In this document: piece by piece, positions 1 through 10,893 of the stretch
Layout of the letters: each line of letters begins with the position of its first letter
Numbering within the stretch: the stretch's first letter is position 1
Assembly: GCA_003260075.1 (NCBI GenBank)
Contig: QLIY01000699.1
Coordinates: 23,013 to 87,012, forward strand
Direction of reading: 5' to 3'
Origin: Phallusia mammillata
Taxonomy: Eukaryota > Chordata > Ascidiacea > Phlebobranchia > Ascidiidae
DNA: 64,000 nucleotides
Notes under the pieces: generated by a model
The model's database searches: none
Seen by the model: only the letters and a program-made list of their open reading frames with translations
Told to the model about the DNA's origin: nothing
Position numbers and translations under genes: made by a program

Positions 1-34
1 CAAGGAAGAGCTGGAAAGACATCAAAGATCAGAG
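1..34 (+). CDS. SLK/STK10: SLK/STK10 exon (partial, runs off left edge)
   Basis: Reads [11 protein letters not shown] in the frame that joins the next exon in phase 0, followed by a weak donor (gttagc). The charged, helical composition fits the coiled coil. The exon is short and cut by the window edge, so this is the least certain exon of the gene. Confidence 0.5.
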
Positions 35-3000
35 GTTAGCTACAAATTTATCACTTCCCTGTGCAAAATTTATCTTACCCATTGAAACATGCAATTTTTT
101 TTGTTTTGTAAAGCATATTCACTGAGATTAAACCTAGTGCTTTTTAAATACATACAAGTTGTACCTGTATTGTACTGTATGTGAGCCTTTCATGATGAGT
201 TGTGTATGTTGTCAAGAATAATGTAAGTATTGTGTAACATAGAGGTTTGCATTGATATCAACCCCTAAAACATCAGGTTTTCAGTTTTACTTGTGTAAAT
301 TCGATATGGTGAAATAATATGCAGTGCATTTAGGTTTGTCAAAGGTTTATTTTACATTTGTACGGCGCCTCGACTTTTAGGGTCGGTTTTAGGCTTAAGT
401 TTAATATAATGCACTTGAATTTTTGGGTGGATTAGGCCTACACGCTGAGATGTGTATTTTTAAAAAGATAACGGGGGGGGGGATGTAAAGTCGATGTGGT
501 GAAATAATATGCAGTGCATTTAGGTTTGTCCAAGGTTTATTTTACATTTGTATGAGGGCCTCAACTTTTAGGTCGGTTTTAGGCTTAAGTTTAATATAAT
601 GCACCTGAATTTTGGGGTGGATTAGGCCTACACGCTGAGATGTGTATTTTTAAAAAGATAACATATTATTTGTATTACTCGGCGCACAAAACCCAGGGCC
701 GAACATTATCGACCAGTACACCCGCGTTTTTACACTATTTTATTTGAATAAAAACTGATTGTGATGTAAGCCATACATTGTGCAGCAACATGCACATAAG
801 GCTTATATTATTCAAATTCTAAACCTTGATGGGGGGGGGGAATCGACCAGTACACCCGCGTTTTTACACTATTTTATTTGAATAAGATCTGATTGTGATG
901 TAAGCCAAACATTGTACAGCAACATGCACATAAGGCTTATATTATTCAAATTCTAAACCTTGATGGCATGTGTGCATAATGTTTGAAGTTTGACATGTAA
1001 TGCAAAATAGGCACTAACGCTATGCTCCTAATTGTGTCTTGAAAACTTGCAAACCAGTTTACGGAAATTTTCTGTAAAAATTTAGCTTGTTTGACCTGCC
1101 AACTATTTGGGACTCAGCGGTTTACAGTAAATCTGTTCTTCTGTGTTTGCTCTCGCAACAAAATTAAAAGTAAAAACGCAACTGAATTTCAAAGGTAATT
1201 TGTGGAGAACGAGTTTCAAGCAGTAAAACCTTTGTCCGATTTTCAACGGCCTATTCACATTTTTCTAATTGCGGTTGGTTGTCAGATTCGTACAGATGGG
1301 GTTTTAATGGTATTTGTTGTTGAGCTTAATTGTTGAAATGAAAACGCGCAAAATTTGTTGATTTGGTGTTGGGTCCGTTTCGTTCAGCACGACCCGTGGA
1401 GTTTTCGGTCAAAATACGAAATATGTATTGCTAACCTTAAGTGTACCTGAAAATATTAACTCCACTTGTTGTCCACCGCCCTCTCCTTGGTATGAGATAT
1501 CAAATTGGCCTTTATCGCCAATAATTGAAGGCTACTCTCGAGTAATTTTATGATTGATTACCCTGACTCGACAAGTATTCGTTGCTACTCGTTGTGTAGA
1601 AATTTGAGCCCCCTGGCCTAAACTGTTAAACTCTACCCATATAGTAACGTTTGAGAAATAAAGCATGTCGCTTTTTTTACGTATATTTGGACCGTTAATT
1701 TCACCATTAAACTTACACCAATATGTTACATGAGATTATGCGTTTAACTTTTCAGAAAAGCTTGACGAAACGTCACTACGACGTCATAGACACACACCCT
1801 GCAGAAAACATATGAGTAATCCTGGTTCCAACCACACCCCTGTCATAAAAATTCGCCACCGACATTCCGATCCATGTTACTATAAATAGCAACAATCTCA
1901 ATTCCAACGTCACGCACACGGGCTCGTGTATCTAGTGACGCCATCGCCGGTTTACGAACGTTCCTGCGTTATGTGATGTTTACTTTTTTAAGTGCTATTG
2001 TGTTGTTACGATTCCAGTTTTACATTTACGCATACCAGGTCGATGACGCAACCAAATTCTTTCGGTGTTTATTGGCGACTGTGGTGCCTTAAAACGGTTG
2101 GTGTTTGTGAAAGGAGTTTCTATAGGCTCAACTGTGACAATGATTTTATTGTTGTATTGTGTTTAAATTCCAGTAGAAGTTGTGACACTGCTAGTCTGTT
2201 AGTTACAAATTTAAGACATAGCTTTAATCAAGATTTTTTCTACTTGACCGCTTAATTTTCGGTTAATTTTACGTTTTTCAATGCATCAAGATTTTTAGGT
2301 TGTGAAAAGTGGTAATGTCGCTAAACATCTTTTATTGAACCTTTAAAACTTACCAAAAAGACTCACAAGTTAAAAAATATGAAATTAAATCGTTTTGCAT
2401 CGTTTGCCCACAGTTGACTTCAAAACTTAGTGACAAGCATATGTAGAACCACTCCACGCCTATAGATAAGCGATACACAGTGTATGACAAATTCAATTGT
2501 TTCCATATAGCACCGTGGCAAGATAGCATTCGTTAGCCTTGCTTTAACCNATTAGTTTTGTGTGATGTTATAAAGGCAACTACATATGGTACTCATGTTT
2601 AAGGATTGCTTGGTGAACGTGTTTGGGGGGGGGGCGGTTAATTTTACGTTTTTCAATGCATCAAGATTTTTAGGTTGTGAAAAGTGGTAATGTCGCTAAA
2701 AATCTTTTATTGAACCTTTAAAACTTACCAAAAAGACTCACAAGTTAAAAAGTATGAAATTAAATCGTTTTGCATCGTTTGCCCACAGTTGACTTCAAAA
2801 CTTAGTGACAAGCATATGTAGAACCACTCCACGCCTATAGATAAGCGATACACAGTGTATGACAAATTCAATTGTTTCCATATAGCACCGTGGCAAGATA
2901 GCATTCGTTAGCCTTGCTTTAACCTTCACATAACCCCATGAAGTGATTGTCTGTTAACGCCCTAACCTGATTTGCCGTAAGTCGTGTTTATGTATAGACG

Positions 3001-6000
3001 TGCTGGCTGCATCACGAAAGGTGAAACTTGTGACGTCACGTAGCCGCTCCGATATGAATCACACAGATGGGTGTGCGGACGTGTGACTTTTAAATACGTG
3101 TAATTTTCGTTTTACACTAGTTTGTAGTGACATTCTTCTTACTATTACGGTGAGAATTTGGGGTGTTTGGGGATAATATATTTACATTGGCTTCGATATG
3201 GATTGATTAGCCAAGATGTGCTTACTGTTATACACATGCTCATGTACAAAAACAATTTGCCTGTCTTACTTAACCTTGGACATTTTTTTTCTGTCGAACA
3301 GCCGCTTAGATATAAATGCAGGCAAAATGATTAAGAAAAGTAATAAACTTTGTTTAACAATTCATTGTTTTGCTCTGCTATTGGCATGATTTTTATTTGC
3401 TTTTCTATGTATAAACTGGATCCTATCTTTTTGCAGGAAGTTCAGTTTAACGAGAAACAAGCCGAGAAACTTCGCATGAGCATCATGGACTTGAAGGAAA
3501 CGCACCGTCGTAATATCGCCGCCACTGAAAAGATGTGCTTGCTTAAAAAACAAGACCTGCAAAGATGTAAGTACTTTTCGTTGCAGATTGTAACCCAGCG
3601 AAACGATATTGCAAAATCTGTTACGTGTTTTCAATACACATCATAGACTAGGTTTGCACGCGAGGTGATTTTAAATGGCAGGCCGAACGATACACTACTG
3701 TTTACTGCATAAATCAGTTGGCACTAACCAAACGAACCCACAAATATGTTAAACCACTACAATTTCGACTTAACAAGTAAATTGACACCGGCGTTTAAAA
3801 GGTTGGACATGCAAGTAGGGTTTGGTATTTTTGTTTTTGATCAAGCGACTTTGCTTCCAGTACTGGTCTACTGTTTCTCAGTTTTTCTGTTCTTTATGGG
3901 TGTGCAACCTTTAGCCTCGTTCAATAACACGATTAAACTGCGAGTATCACCTTTGTATACGTGGACATAACGTTGCAATGTGAAAGTAATTGGAATCGTT
4001 TTCTAGCTCGTTCCTAAAATAATATAACCGACAATATTAACTAGGTCCCCATCCCCATCTTAGTTAGTTTTCAGGTGTTGATCCTTTCAAAGTTTGATCC
4101 CGGATGACCTAACGGTTCACCCACAGGTCCCATGAACGTAAAAGGGTCCATGAGTTTCGGGGGGGGGGCTCAAAGTTTGATCCCGGATGACCCAACGGTT
4201 CACCCACAGGTCCCATGAACGTAAAAGGGTCCATGAGTTTCATACTTTGGTGTGGTACATTGAAAAGTGTGATATCTTGGCAACTTTTAGTTAGTTTCAC
4301 TCGGTTTTCATTTAAAATGCAAACGTTAGGTTAGGTCGCATAACCTTTATTCCATTGGTCGCATTTGGTCTGTGGACCGCAGGTTGCACACCCTTGGTTT
4401 ATATTCAAATCAAAATTTTGTTTAGCTCGAGAATGTGAGATTTGGACATTGGAGGAACGTCACTTACAAGAGAGATACCAGACCTGCAAACAACAAGTGA
4501 AGGATCAATACCACTTGCAACGTCATCAACTCGTGTTACGTCATGACAAGGTAGTTGTGAATGAGAGCTTCGTTCAATTTGTTTTTACCTTTTTATAACA
4601 GCCTAAATAAAAAATGCAACATTAACATTGTTAATTTAACAATTTATACCATTTAGATACTGAATTAGTTGTTTACTGATGACCTGTTGGTGCATTTTAA
4701 TCCCTTCTTCTGAATTTAAATATAATTGGCATTGTCAGTGATTGCTAACATAGCTAATTGAACCCGTAAGTGTTTTTTTTTACTAAATATACACAGAAAA
4801 AATAAATCATTTCCCTGACCCTAAATGTCATTTTTTGTCCCAAATGGAGCAAAATTGATGCTAAAACCTGTTCATTTGAGTAGTATTGAACCAGTGCCCT
4901 TTATTCGATTCAGGAGCAAGAACAGATGTTGCGTCACAACAAAAGGATTGAAGAAGAACTTCTTGATCGCCAACGTCAGGAGAAACTGAGGCTTCCTAAG
5001 ATCCAACGTACAGAGGGTAAAGCTCGCATGTCGATGTTCAAGAAAAGTCTGAGAATTCAAGTTCATCAGGGAGAACAGCTCAGCGAACGCGACAAAATTA
5101 AACAGGTGAAAAACCTGGCTTGTTTTTTTTGTGTGTGGAAAAGTTGTTACGTTCACCTGGTTTTCAAAGTGGGTGTCAGCGCTCTCTCACGGGGATGTGC
5201 ACTTAGTTGTGGGGGAAAAAATTGGTTAGTTGAAGCAAATACAACAACAAGGCAAAATCTTTTGTGTAAACCATTAATACAGGCATGTGGGACATGTGTT
5301 TTAGTATTTCTGACTACTTTTAACACGAAACCCGCAGTATAGGTAAACGATTTCATCTGCAAAAACTATTTATGACATTTCGAACAGTTTAGGTTTAGGA
5401 AACATTGGTTTCTACATAAGTATTTGATATACAGAGTTGGCCATCGGAAGATACCAAATTTGTGACCCAGTGAAAAACAAGAGGATTTTCTTATTCTCCT
5501 GTACCATGTAACATTGTTTTTAAACACTTTCTTTTCAGGCTTTAAAGTGCCACAACTTCCAAACTTATAAATAGATGGCCTGGGGGGGGGGCTTAAAATT
5601 ACTTTTAATTACACTTTGTTAAGTATGATTCGTTTTTCTATATCTGTGACCCAATGAAAAACAAAGGGACTTTCTCTTTCTCTTGTACCATATAACATTG
5701 TTTTTAACACTTTCTTTTCAGGCTTGTGCCACAACTTCCAAACTTATAAATAGACGGCCTAGAAATGTAACCCAAAATCTCTTCGTTGTTAATTCCGTTT
5801 GCTAAAGAATTTAGATATGAAACGAACGCTTTCAGATAGCATACCTTACTTGTCCTACACGTTCCTGGTATAAATGTATGTTCGTGCCAGGTATTGCTTG
5901 TGATTCGTGGAAGGGCACGCACATATGTCATACATAAACGTTCGTGTAACAACATGTTGCAAACCCACTATCTGTGCTGCATAAACTAAATATTGTGACA

Positions 6001-7408
6001 TAGGTTTTTCGGACATACTGTACCAAATCACCACCCTTTTTGTGTTCAACCCCCAATTTATTGAAATAAATTGTATTTTTGAACAGTATTTGAAAGCTAA
6101 ACACACCTATTCAAAAAGATTTTGCGCATAGTAAAGCACTCATATCGAAGTTTTAAATAATCAATAACAAATGCACATTGGACAAACGTGTTGTCATAAG
6201 TGCAATTTCACGTAAACCGCTTTCATTCATTAATCCGGCTAAAACCTCAATGACCTCTTGTACCTTCGTGACCCCAAGTAACCTCTCGAATTCCGTGTCC
6301 ACAAGTAACCGCAGACCTTTTGATGCTGTCTGCGGCATTTGTAAAACACATCGATTGATTTTGCACTGACAGACAAATACACCCTATGTATTCGTGTTTC
6401 TTAGCGACTATAGAAGTATGTTGTTCATACTATGGTTTTTGAAGTACAAGTTCTAAAGTAAGGTGAACTACATAACAATTAGTTTTACATTTTCTAATAT
6501 GCTTTAATCTTGCTTGGTAATGTGGGGAATAAATTACCATTGAGTTGTTAACTCTTTTATCATGTCGTTGTTTGTGATTTTTGACCCTTTTTCATTTTGT
6601 TTATTTCGGGTTTTAATTGACGGTCGAAGTGTTATTACCCTGATGAAGGCGACCTGAGGAGGACGTTGAAACGTTGATGAAACCGACATACTTGCAATAC
6701 ACAAAATATTTTCATTTAGAATACTATACACGGATCTGTACATAAGTTTAATGACGAATATAACGGGCCAAATAAACTTAAAAAGCAACATGCTTTATTT
6801 TTCAAACGTTTCGGCAGGTGCTCATGCCATGTTAGGCAATATGAGGGGCCACATCAGTCACGTCGCTTTTTAGGTCTATCTGGGCCTTTATTTTCGTCAT
6901 TAAACATTATTTACTTACGTAACTATAATCTTTTGCTGAAATATATTTTTCATTTGGGCCGCGGGCGTTCGAGAAAATTCCAAAAGGGACGTTACAAAAA
7001 ATCTTAAAACAATTTAACAAAACCAACCAAAAACCAAAATCTTGTGTGATTTTCCCATACAGTTTACTGTCACCGAAACCAAACGGCAAAAGCAGGAAAA
7101 ACTGAAACTCCAATTCAAGCACGAGGGTCAGCAGAAGGAATTGGAAGCAAGATGTGACGCCAACTTGAAAGAACTCACTCAACTGCAGAACGAGAAGAGA
7201 CGACTTCTGGTTGAACGAGAATCCGAGAAACTGAAAACCCTTGATGATGATTACAATGAAGAACACCGGGTTTGGAAGGAACAACTAAAACCGAGAAAGA
7301 AGGTTCGTGTGCATGACATAGTGTGATATATGTATGTATTCTTGACTTCTGGGGTTATATGGCCGGTATGACACCGATATATCTACACTCTACAGCAGTG
7401 GGGGGCAA

Positions 7409-7459
<51 letters not shown>

Positions 7460-10400
7460 AGTGCCGGTTCGCGAGGAGTTCGTTACCTGGCCGTGTACTT
7501 GTTCAGGACAAATGCTCCGAAACATTTTGCCCATGTATCCCGGGAATGATAAACTAATTCAGGCGTTTTATTGCTAAATACTTGTAAGTTAGTTTTTTAA
7601 GGCCGGTCCGTTATCAAATTTTAGGTTCAAAACCGGTGCGCAGTGCAAAAAAGGTTGCCGACCACTGCTCTACAGGAAACATCGGTTAAACCGGATTCGG
7701 TTAATACGGATCTTCTATTCAGAACAATATTTTTGGTTCAAACCGGTCCGGGTTAAGCGAGGTTTACTTGTATTGAATAAATATGAAAACTTCATAATCA
7801 TTGGTTTAGACCAGTGTTTTCCGATTTTAAGCATATGTGTGAGGGGGGAGGGGGGATTTTTTCAAACTCAAAACTTAAGTTAGCTCTCACATTGATGTTT
7901 TAGCTGTAACCTTTTTAAGCTTAAAGAAGGTTAAGCGTGTCCAAACGGTAACGCTTTTTTATATTCTTACACAGGGGGCATGATATTTTTAGTGTGATTT
8001 ATTTTGGGGCAGAAACACTGCTTTGACAAATCTGCCAAAGTATTTCCTTGTTTTGTGTAACACTTTTGGCCTTCTCTTTCTTACTGTTGTATGTTGTGTT
8101 CATAAAGTAGCTCATAAAGTAGAGTTTGTTTGTAGACTATCATGTTTGCATGCCTACTTCGCATTTCACAGGCACAGACACCTTTTAAATTTAATACACA
8201 CCACATTTTGTTCATTAAAACCTTAGTCATTTGTCCTGATGCTTGGTTAATATAAACATCTCAAAATCTTTATCTACCAAGCAATGGAGATTCAAATTTG
8301 AGGTTTAAACTATTATCATATTTGTGTACATCCACAAACTCACTTTATTTTACCCATCCAATCATTATCATCATATAAACGTACACGTATTATCACTAGT
8401 TAAGTGCCACAAACCGAAGTAGAACTGCCACCCACTTGTTAGGATATGACAAAGTACCTGTCCAGCCCACGCTGCAATCGTGGGCCGCGGGTCTACAGGA
8501 AACAGCTTAAACAATAGAATATACCTCTGCTGGTATGCTGTACATAATAGTTGATGCCTCCAGTGATTAAAATGGAGTTAAATTACAAATGCCGCTGATA
8601 AATATTGTTAAAGCCTTAAAATCACATTTGTACGGTAAAAATGACTTTGGTGTGAACGGTAGATTTCAATGTAGGTTGGCGTGTTTGTTAAAAATCACTC
8701 ATTCACTTTTCCAGGTAGCAATTAAAACATAGTTGCCTTATACTTTATGCTCAGTAGTGGGTTCAAAGGGTGGTTTTATTTATTGCTGGAAAGAAAAAAG
8801 ACTAAATCCAGTCCTATTGTCTACAGATTTGATCAATGTTGTAGGGTACAGTCACAGGGGGGGGGGATCTGTTCAAAGGGTGGTTTTATTTATTGCTGGA
8901 AAGAAAAAAGACTAAATTCAGTCCTATTGTCTACAGATTTGATCAATGTTGTAGGGTACAGTCACATTAACTTAATACACCCAACTTCAATTAAGTAATG
9001 AGACACATTGAAAATATGGTCTTTAAAATTCCATGCTTTTGTTGATTATTTTGTTGTATGTAAGCTGTATGTGTTGTTGTACCTCATGTTAGCAACTTGA
9101 AGACGACCTACTGCGTGCAAACCAAGAATTGAGCTCGCCCACCGTCAAGCGGCAAATTAACAAGTTCGAGTCGTTCGCCAGTGGGCGCCAAAGTGTCAGG
9201 TCTAGTGTGAGCGACGGCGACAACATTAGCTTGTCGAGCTCCAAGTCGCTGCCGATTTTGGCGGGCGAGCAGAAGGATTTCTCCCGCAAAAGATCCGACT
9301 CGAAGTCGGTGTCGGATTTGCACAGCGGGTCCCCTGTTGCGGAAGGCGGCCATAGAAGACAGGCTTCGGACTCTCTTGTTACGCAGGTTGCACTGCCAAT
9401 GTCGCTCGCCTGTAGTGTGCAGATAATTTTGACTGCCGCATTGCTGATTTTACTTAAGTTTTTGTTCCGAAAACCCGGATTTGAATGTCATCAAATGTGA
9501 CTTGCACCAAGCCGGTATAATTCTGGTTTGTTCGATCAGACTGCCGGTTTTGTTTAAGACATTGCTAACCCATATGTAACAGTTTTAGGGCGGAAAGTTA
9601 CGTTTAATTGGAAATGAAAAACAGCCTGAAAATTGCAATTAGAAAGCTGTACAATTCGCAAATTCCGTTTTATTGCCTTTTGAATCTTAAACTGTAGCTT
9701 AAAGTTGCCGGGAAAAAAAAAGTTGATTACATATTTCACATTGTTGCCAATGGCCATAAAATATCTCAGTTAATTGCAAATTTCAGTTATTCGCAAGAAT
9801 ACAATTTGGAGAATGTAGTTGCTTTTGCAGTAACTGGAATTGTATACAAATGTAATGGTTTTGATTTAACCACTTAATAGAGATAAAGAAATTTGAACAA
9901 ACACTTACGTTCATGGTATATCGATAATATAGAATTTGAGACCTCGACTTGAACTAATAACTCAACCTTTTTTTTTTCGTTGAATTGTGCCTTGACTACC
10001 ACATACCTGAAATCATTGCATTTTTCATCAAAAACGACATTACGTCGCAAATGTGAATGCATGCTATTGTTGATTTATCACTGGTCGCTAGTGGGACAAG
10101 ACATTATGGATCTGATTTTAGTTTCTATTCAAAGAATTGTGATCGAAGAGATCGTGATTTTGCTTGAACTTTGCATGCTTTTTATCGTAAATTTAGCAGC
10201 AAGCGCGATAATTAAGGATGTGTTTCGAATTTTGGAAAATCGTATTTAGAAATTAAAACATAGCGTTGATTTAAACTCGGTTATTCTTAAATTTTCATGT
10301 ATTTAATTTTCTATGTTCTGACTGAAAGTTTTTCGAATAAGACAAAAATGCGAAGCAAAAATATTACGATTTTACTGCAATAAAATGTTTTGTTAATGAT

Positions 10401-10665
10401 ACTGATTGCTGTGCATGTTAAAACACCTAAATAATGTACATCAACATTTATGTAACCTTTCAACTCGTTACAGCGCTTAGAGGACTCCTTCACTCGAACT
10501 TTGGAGAACCATCGCCAATTCTACCGCGAATCTCTCGAAGTGCCCGAACACGCGGCTCCAGTCCCAGCAGCGATACCTGGCGACAACGGAACAGTTTCGA
10601 GCGGTGTCCACGATGTGGCGCCCGCGGACGGCAACAACACGTCGACCAAAATCTACAAGCTTTAG
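1..10665 (+). CDS. SLK/STK10: SLK/STK10-type Ste20-like protein kinase, 3' part (C-terminal coiled coil), seven exons, 5' part outside window
   Basis: The C-terminal part of a germinal-centre-kinase family Ser/Thr kinase (SLK/LOK/Slik group), which acts on ERM proteins and cortical cytoskeleton. Only the C-terminal regulatory coiled coil (PKK domain) is in the window; the kinase domain lies upstream. Exons I infer: 1-34, 3437-3566, 4426-4550, 4914-5105, 7063-7302, 9093-9386 and 10474-10665. All junctions keep frame (phases 0,1,0,0,0,0) with GT/AG ends. Family hallmarks are long charged Glu/Lys/Arg/Gln helices, the motif [13 protein letters not shown] and the closing LKPRKK followed by a LED motif, as in vertebrate STK10/SLK tails. 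The 294-base penultimate exon encodes a Ser-rich stretch not typical of the vertebrate proteins. Several introns contain duplicated contig ends around G runs. What is seen: exon frames and motifs. What is known: family role. SLK versus STK10 cannot be separated here. Confidence 0.85.
35..3436. other. SLK/STK10 intron with three gap-joined local duplications
   Basis: No exon-like sequence recognised. Three local duplications each flank a 10-G run: about 300-472 with 488-662 (run 473-482), about 708-830 with 841-963 (run 831-840), and about 2262-2551 with 2636-2925 (run 2625-2634). Copies differ by a few substitutions and indels. A single N occurs at 2550. TGACGTCA-type sites occur near 1785 and 3034. 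Confidence 0.7.
3437..3566 (+). CDS. SLK/STK10: SLK/STK10 coiled-coil exon
   Basis: Acceptor tttttgcag, donor gtaagt. Starts [12 protein letters not shown] and ends KKQDLQR plus one base (phase 1). The helical, charged sequence resembles the PKK region of SLK/STK10. Confidence 0.85.
4426..4550 (+). CDS. SLK/STK10: SLK/STK10 coiled-coil exon
   Basis: Acceptor tttag, donor gtagtt. Encodes [18 protein letters not shown] and onward to LVLRHDK, closely resembling the [23 protein letters not shown] pattern of the family. 125 bases plus the one carried base restore phase 0. Confidence 0.9.
4914..5105 (+). CDS. SLK/STK10: SLK/STK10 coiled-coil exon
   Basis: Acceptor attcag, donor gtgaaa, 192 bases, phase 0 at both ends. 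Contains [20 protein letters not shown] and [20 protein letters not shown], the conserved family block before the final helix. Confidence 0.92.
5106..7062. other. SLK/STK10 intron with repeat relics
   Basis: Holds a duplication around the 10-G run at 5582-5591 (near 5460-5580 and 5640-5760) and, further right, a hammerhead-like core at 6640-6672. An open stretch at 6153-6369 reads plausibly on both strands but has no recognisable domain; it may be a retroelement relic. Confidence 0.5.
6640..6672 (+). other. hammerhead-ribozyme-like core (CTGATGA ... GAAAC)
   Basis: CTGATGA at 6640-6646 is followed by a possible imperfect hairpin (c-g, g-c, one mismatch, c-g, c-g, t-a, loop gagg) and GAAAC at 6668-6672. 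This spacing resembles the core of hammerhead motifs carried by some retroelements such as Penelope-like elements. I could not build a convincing stem III with an NUH cleavage site, so activity is doubtful. Confidence 0.3.
7063..7302 (+). CDS. SLK/STK10: SLK/STK10 C-terminal helix exon
   Basis: Acceptor tttcccatacag, donor gttcgt, 240 bases, phase 0. Contains [38 protein letters not shown] and ends KEQLKPRKK, a signature close to the end of STK10/SLK proteins. Best conserved exon in the window. Confidence 0.93.
7396..7667. mobile_element. hAT-type non-autonomous element with internal gap, perfect 8-bp target duplication
   Basis: CTCTACAG occurs immediately left (7388-7395) and right (7668-7675). 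The right end reads ggttgccgaccactg, reverse complement CAGTGGTCGGCAACC, a standard hAT-type terminus; the left end reads cagtggggggcaagg. A 48-base G run (7409-7456) sits just inside the left end and is probably a gap placeholder, so the true length is unknown. No transposase frame is visible. Confidence 0.75.
7671..7772. mobile_element. short pogo/mariner-like MITE, 102 bp, TA ends
   Basis: Left end TACAGGAAACATCGGTTAAA and right end (reverse complement) TACAAGTAAACCTCGCTTAA match at most positions, both beginning with TA as expected for Tc1/mariner-pogo insertions. The neighbouring hAT element uses the first bases of this MITE as part of its target duplication, so the hAT insertion is probably the younger one. 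Confidence 0.6.
7773..9092. other. SLK/STK10 intron, right part
   Basis: No exon recognised. A duplication of about 115 bases (near 8745-8856 and 8867-8977) flanks the 10-G run 8857-8866, and the copies are nearly identical. Confidence 0.6.
9093..9386 (+). CDS. SLK/STK10: SLK/STK10 Ser-rich exon, possibly optional
   Basis: Acceptor atgttag, donor gttgca, 294 bases (98 codons), phase 0 at both ends, so it can be included or skipped without shifting frame. It starts [16 protein letters not shown] and continues into a low-complexity Ser/Arg/Asp segment with several R-x-x-S type sites ([15 protein letters not shown]). GC content is well above the flanking introns, which supports coding. The next exon also starts with a LED motif after the PRKK end, so this exon may be an insertion or an alternative. 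Confidence 0.75.
9387..10473. other. last SLK/STK10 intron
   Basis: No exon or RNA gene recognised. Contains AT-rich sequence near 9600-9840 with repeated attgcaaatt-type words that loosely resembles 12060-12320, possibly a worn MITE family. Confidence 0.5.
10474..10665 (+). CDS. SLK/STK10: SLK/STK10 terminal exon with stop
   Basis: Acceptor gttacag. Encodes [20 protein letters not shown], which matches the LEE.F...L.....F... end of STK10/SLK, then a Pro/Ala/Gly/Asn-rich tail ending TKIYKL and TAG at 10663-10665. GC-rich relative to its surroundings. The 3' UTR begins next and carries a CRE-like cluster. Confidence 0.85.
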   Translation, partial: RLEDSFTRTLENHRQFYRESLEVPEHAAPVPAAIPGDNGTVSSGVHDVAPADGNNTSTKIYKL

Positions 10666-10746
10666 TAGCGCTGTGTACATTAATAAGATGACACTGCTGT
10701 TTACCCGCATACACTCTTATCGCCAGTTCAGTTTTCCCACGTTCTG

Positions 10747-10893
10747 TGACGTCACATTTTATGACGTCACACACACTTTATGACGTCAAACAATAGCATG
10801 ACGTCACGAATCCTTGTTCACAAGGTGTTTTGTTCAGTTTTCACACTTTCTGTGACGTCACACTTTACGACGTCACACACTAGGATGACGTCA
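10747..10893. promoter_or_regulatory. cluster of CRE-like TGACGTCA palindromes in the SLK/STK10 3' region
   Basis: Perfect TGACGTCA at 10747, 10762, 10781, 10799, 10853 and 10886, with a one-base variant (CGACGTCA) at 10868. They sit in two related units of about 105 bases, each ending in a variant of ccttg-t-caaggtgttt. CRE/ATF factors bind this octamer in animals. Whether these sites work, or are simply part of a tandem repeat in the 3' UTR, cannot be told from sequence. Confidence 0.6.

Noticed and set aside
863..878. Sequence resembling the 16-base Ciona spliced leader (tatttgaataag word), also near 51030
   Set aside because: Not followed by a donor site or an SL RNA-like body; a short AT-rich word can match by chance.
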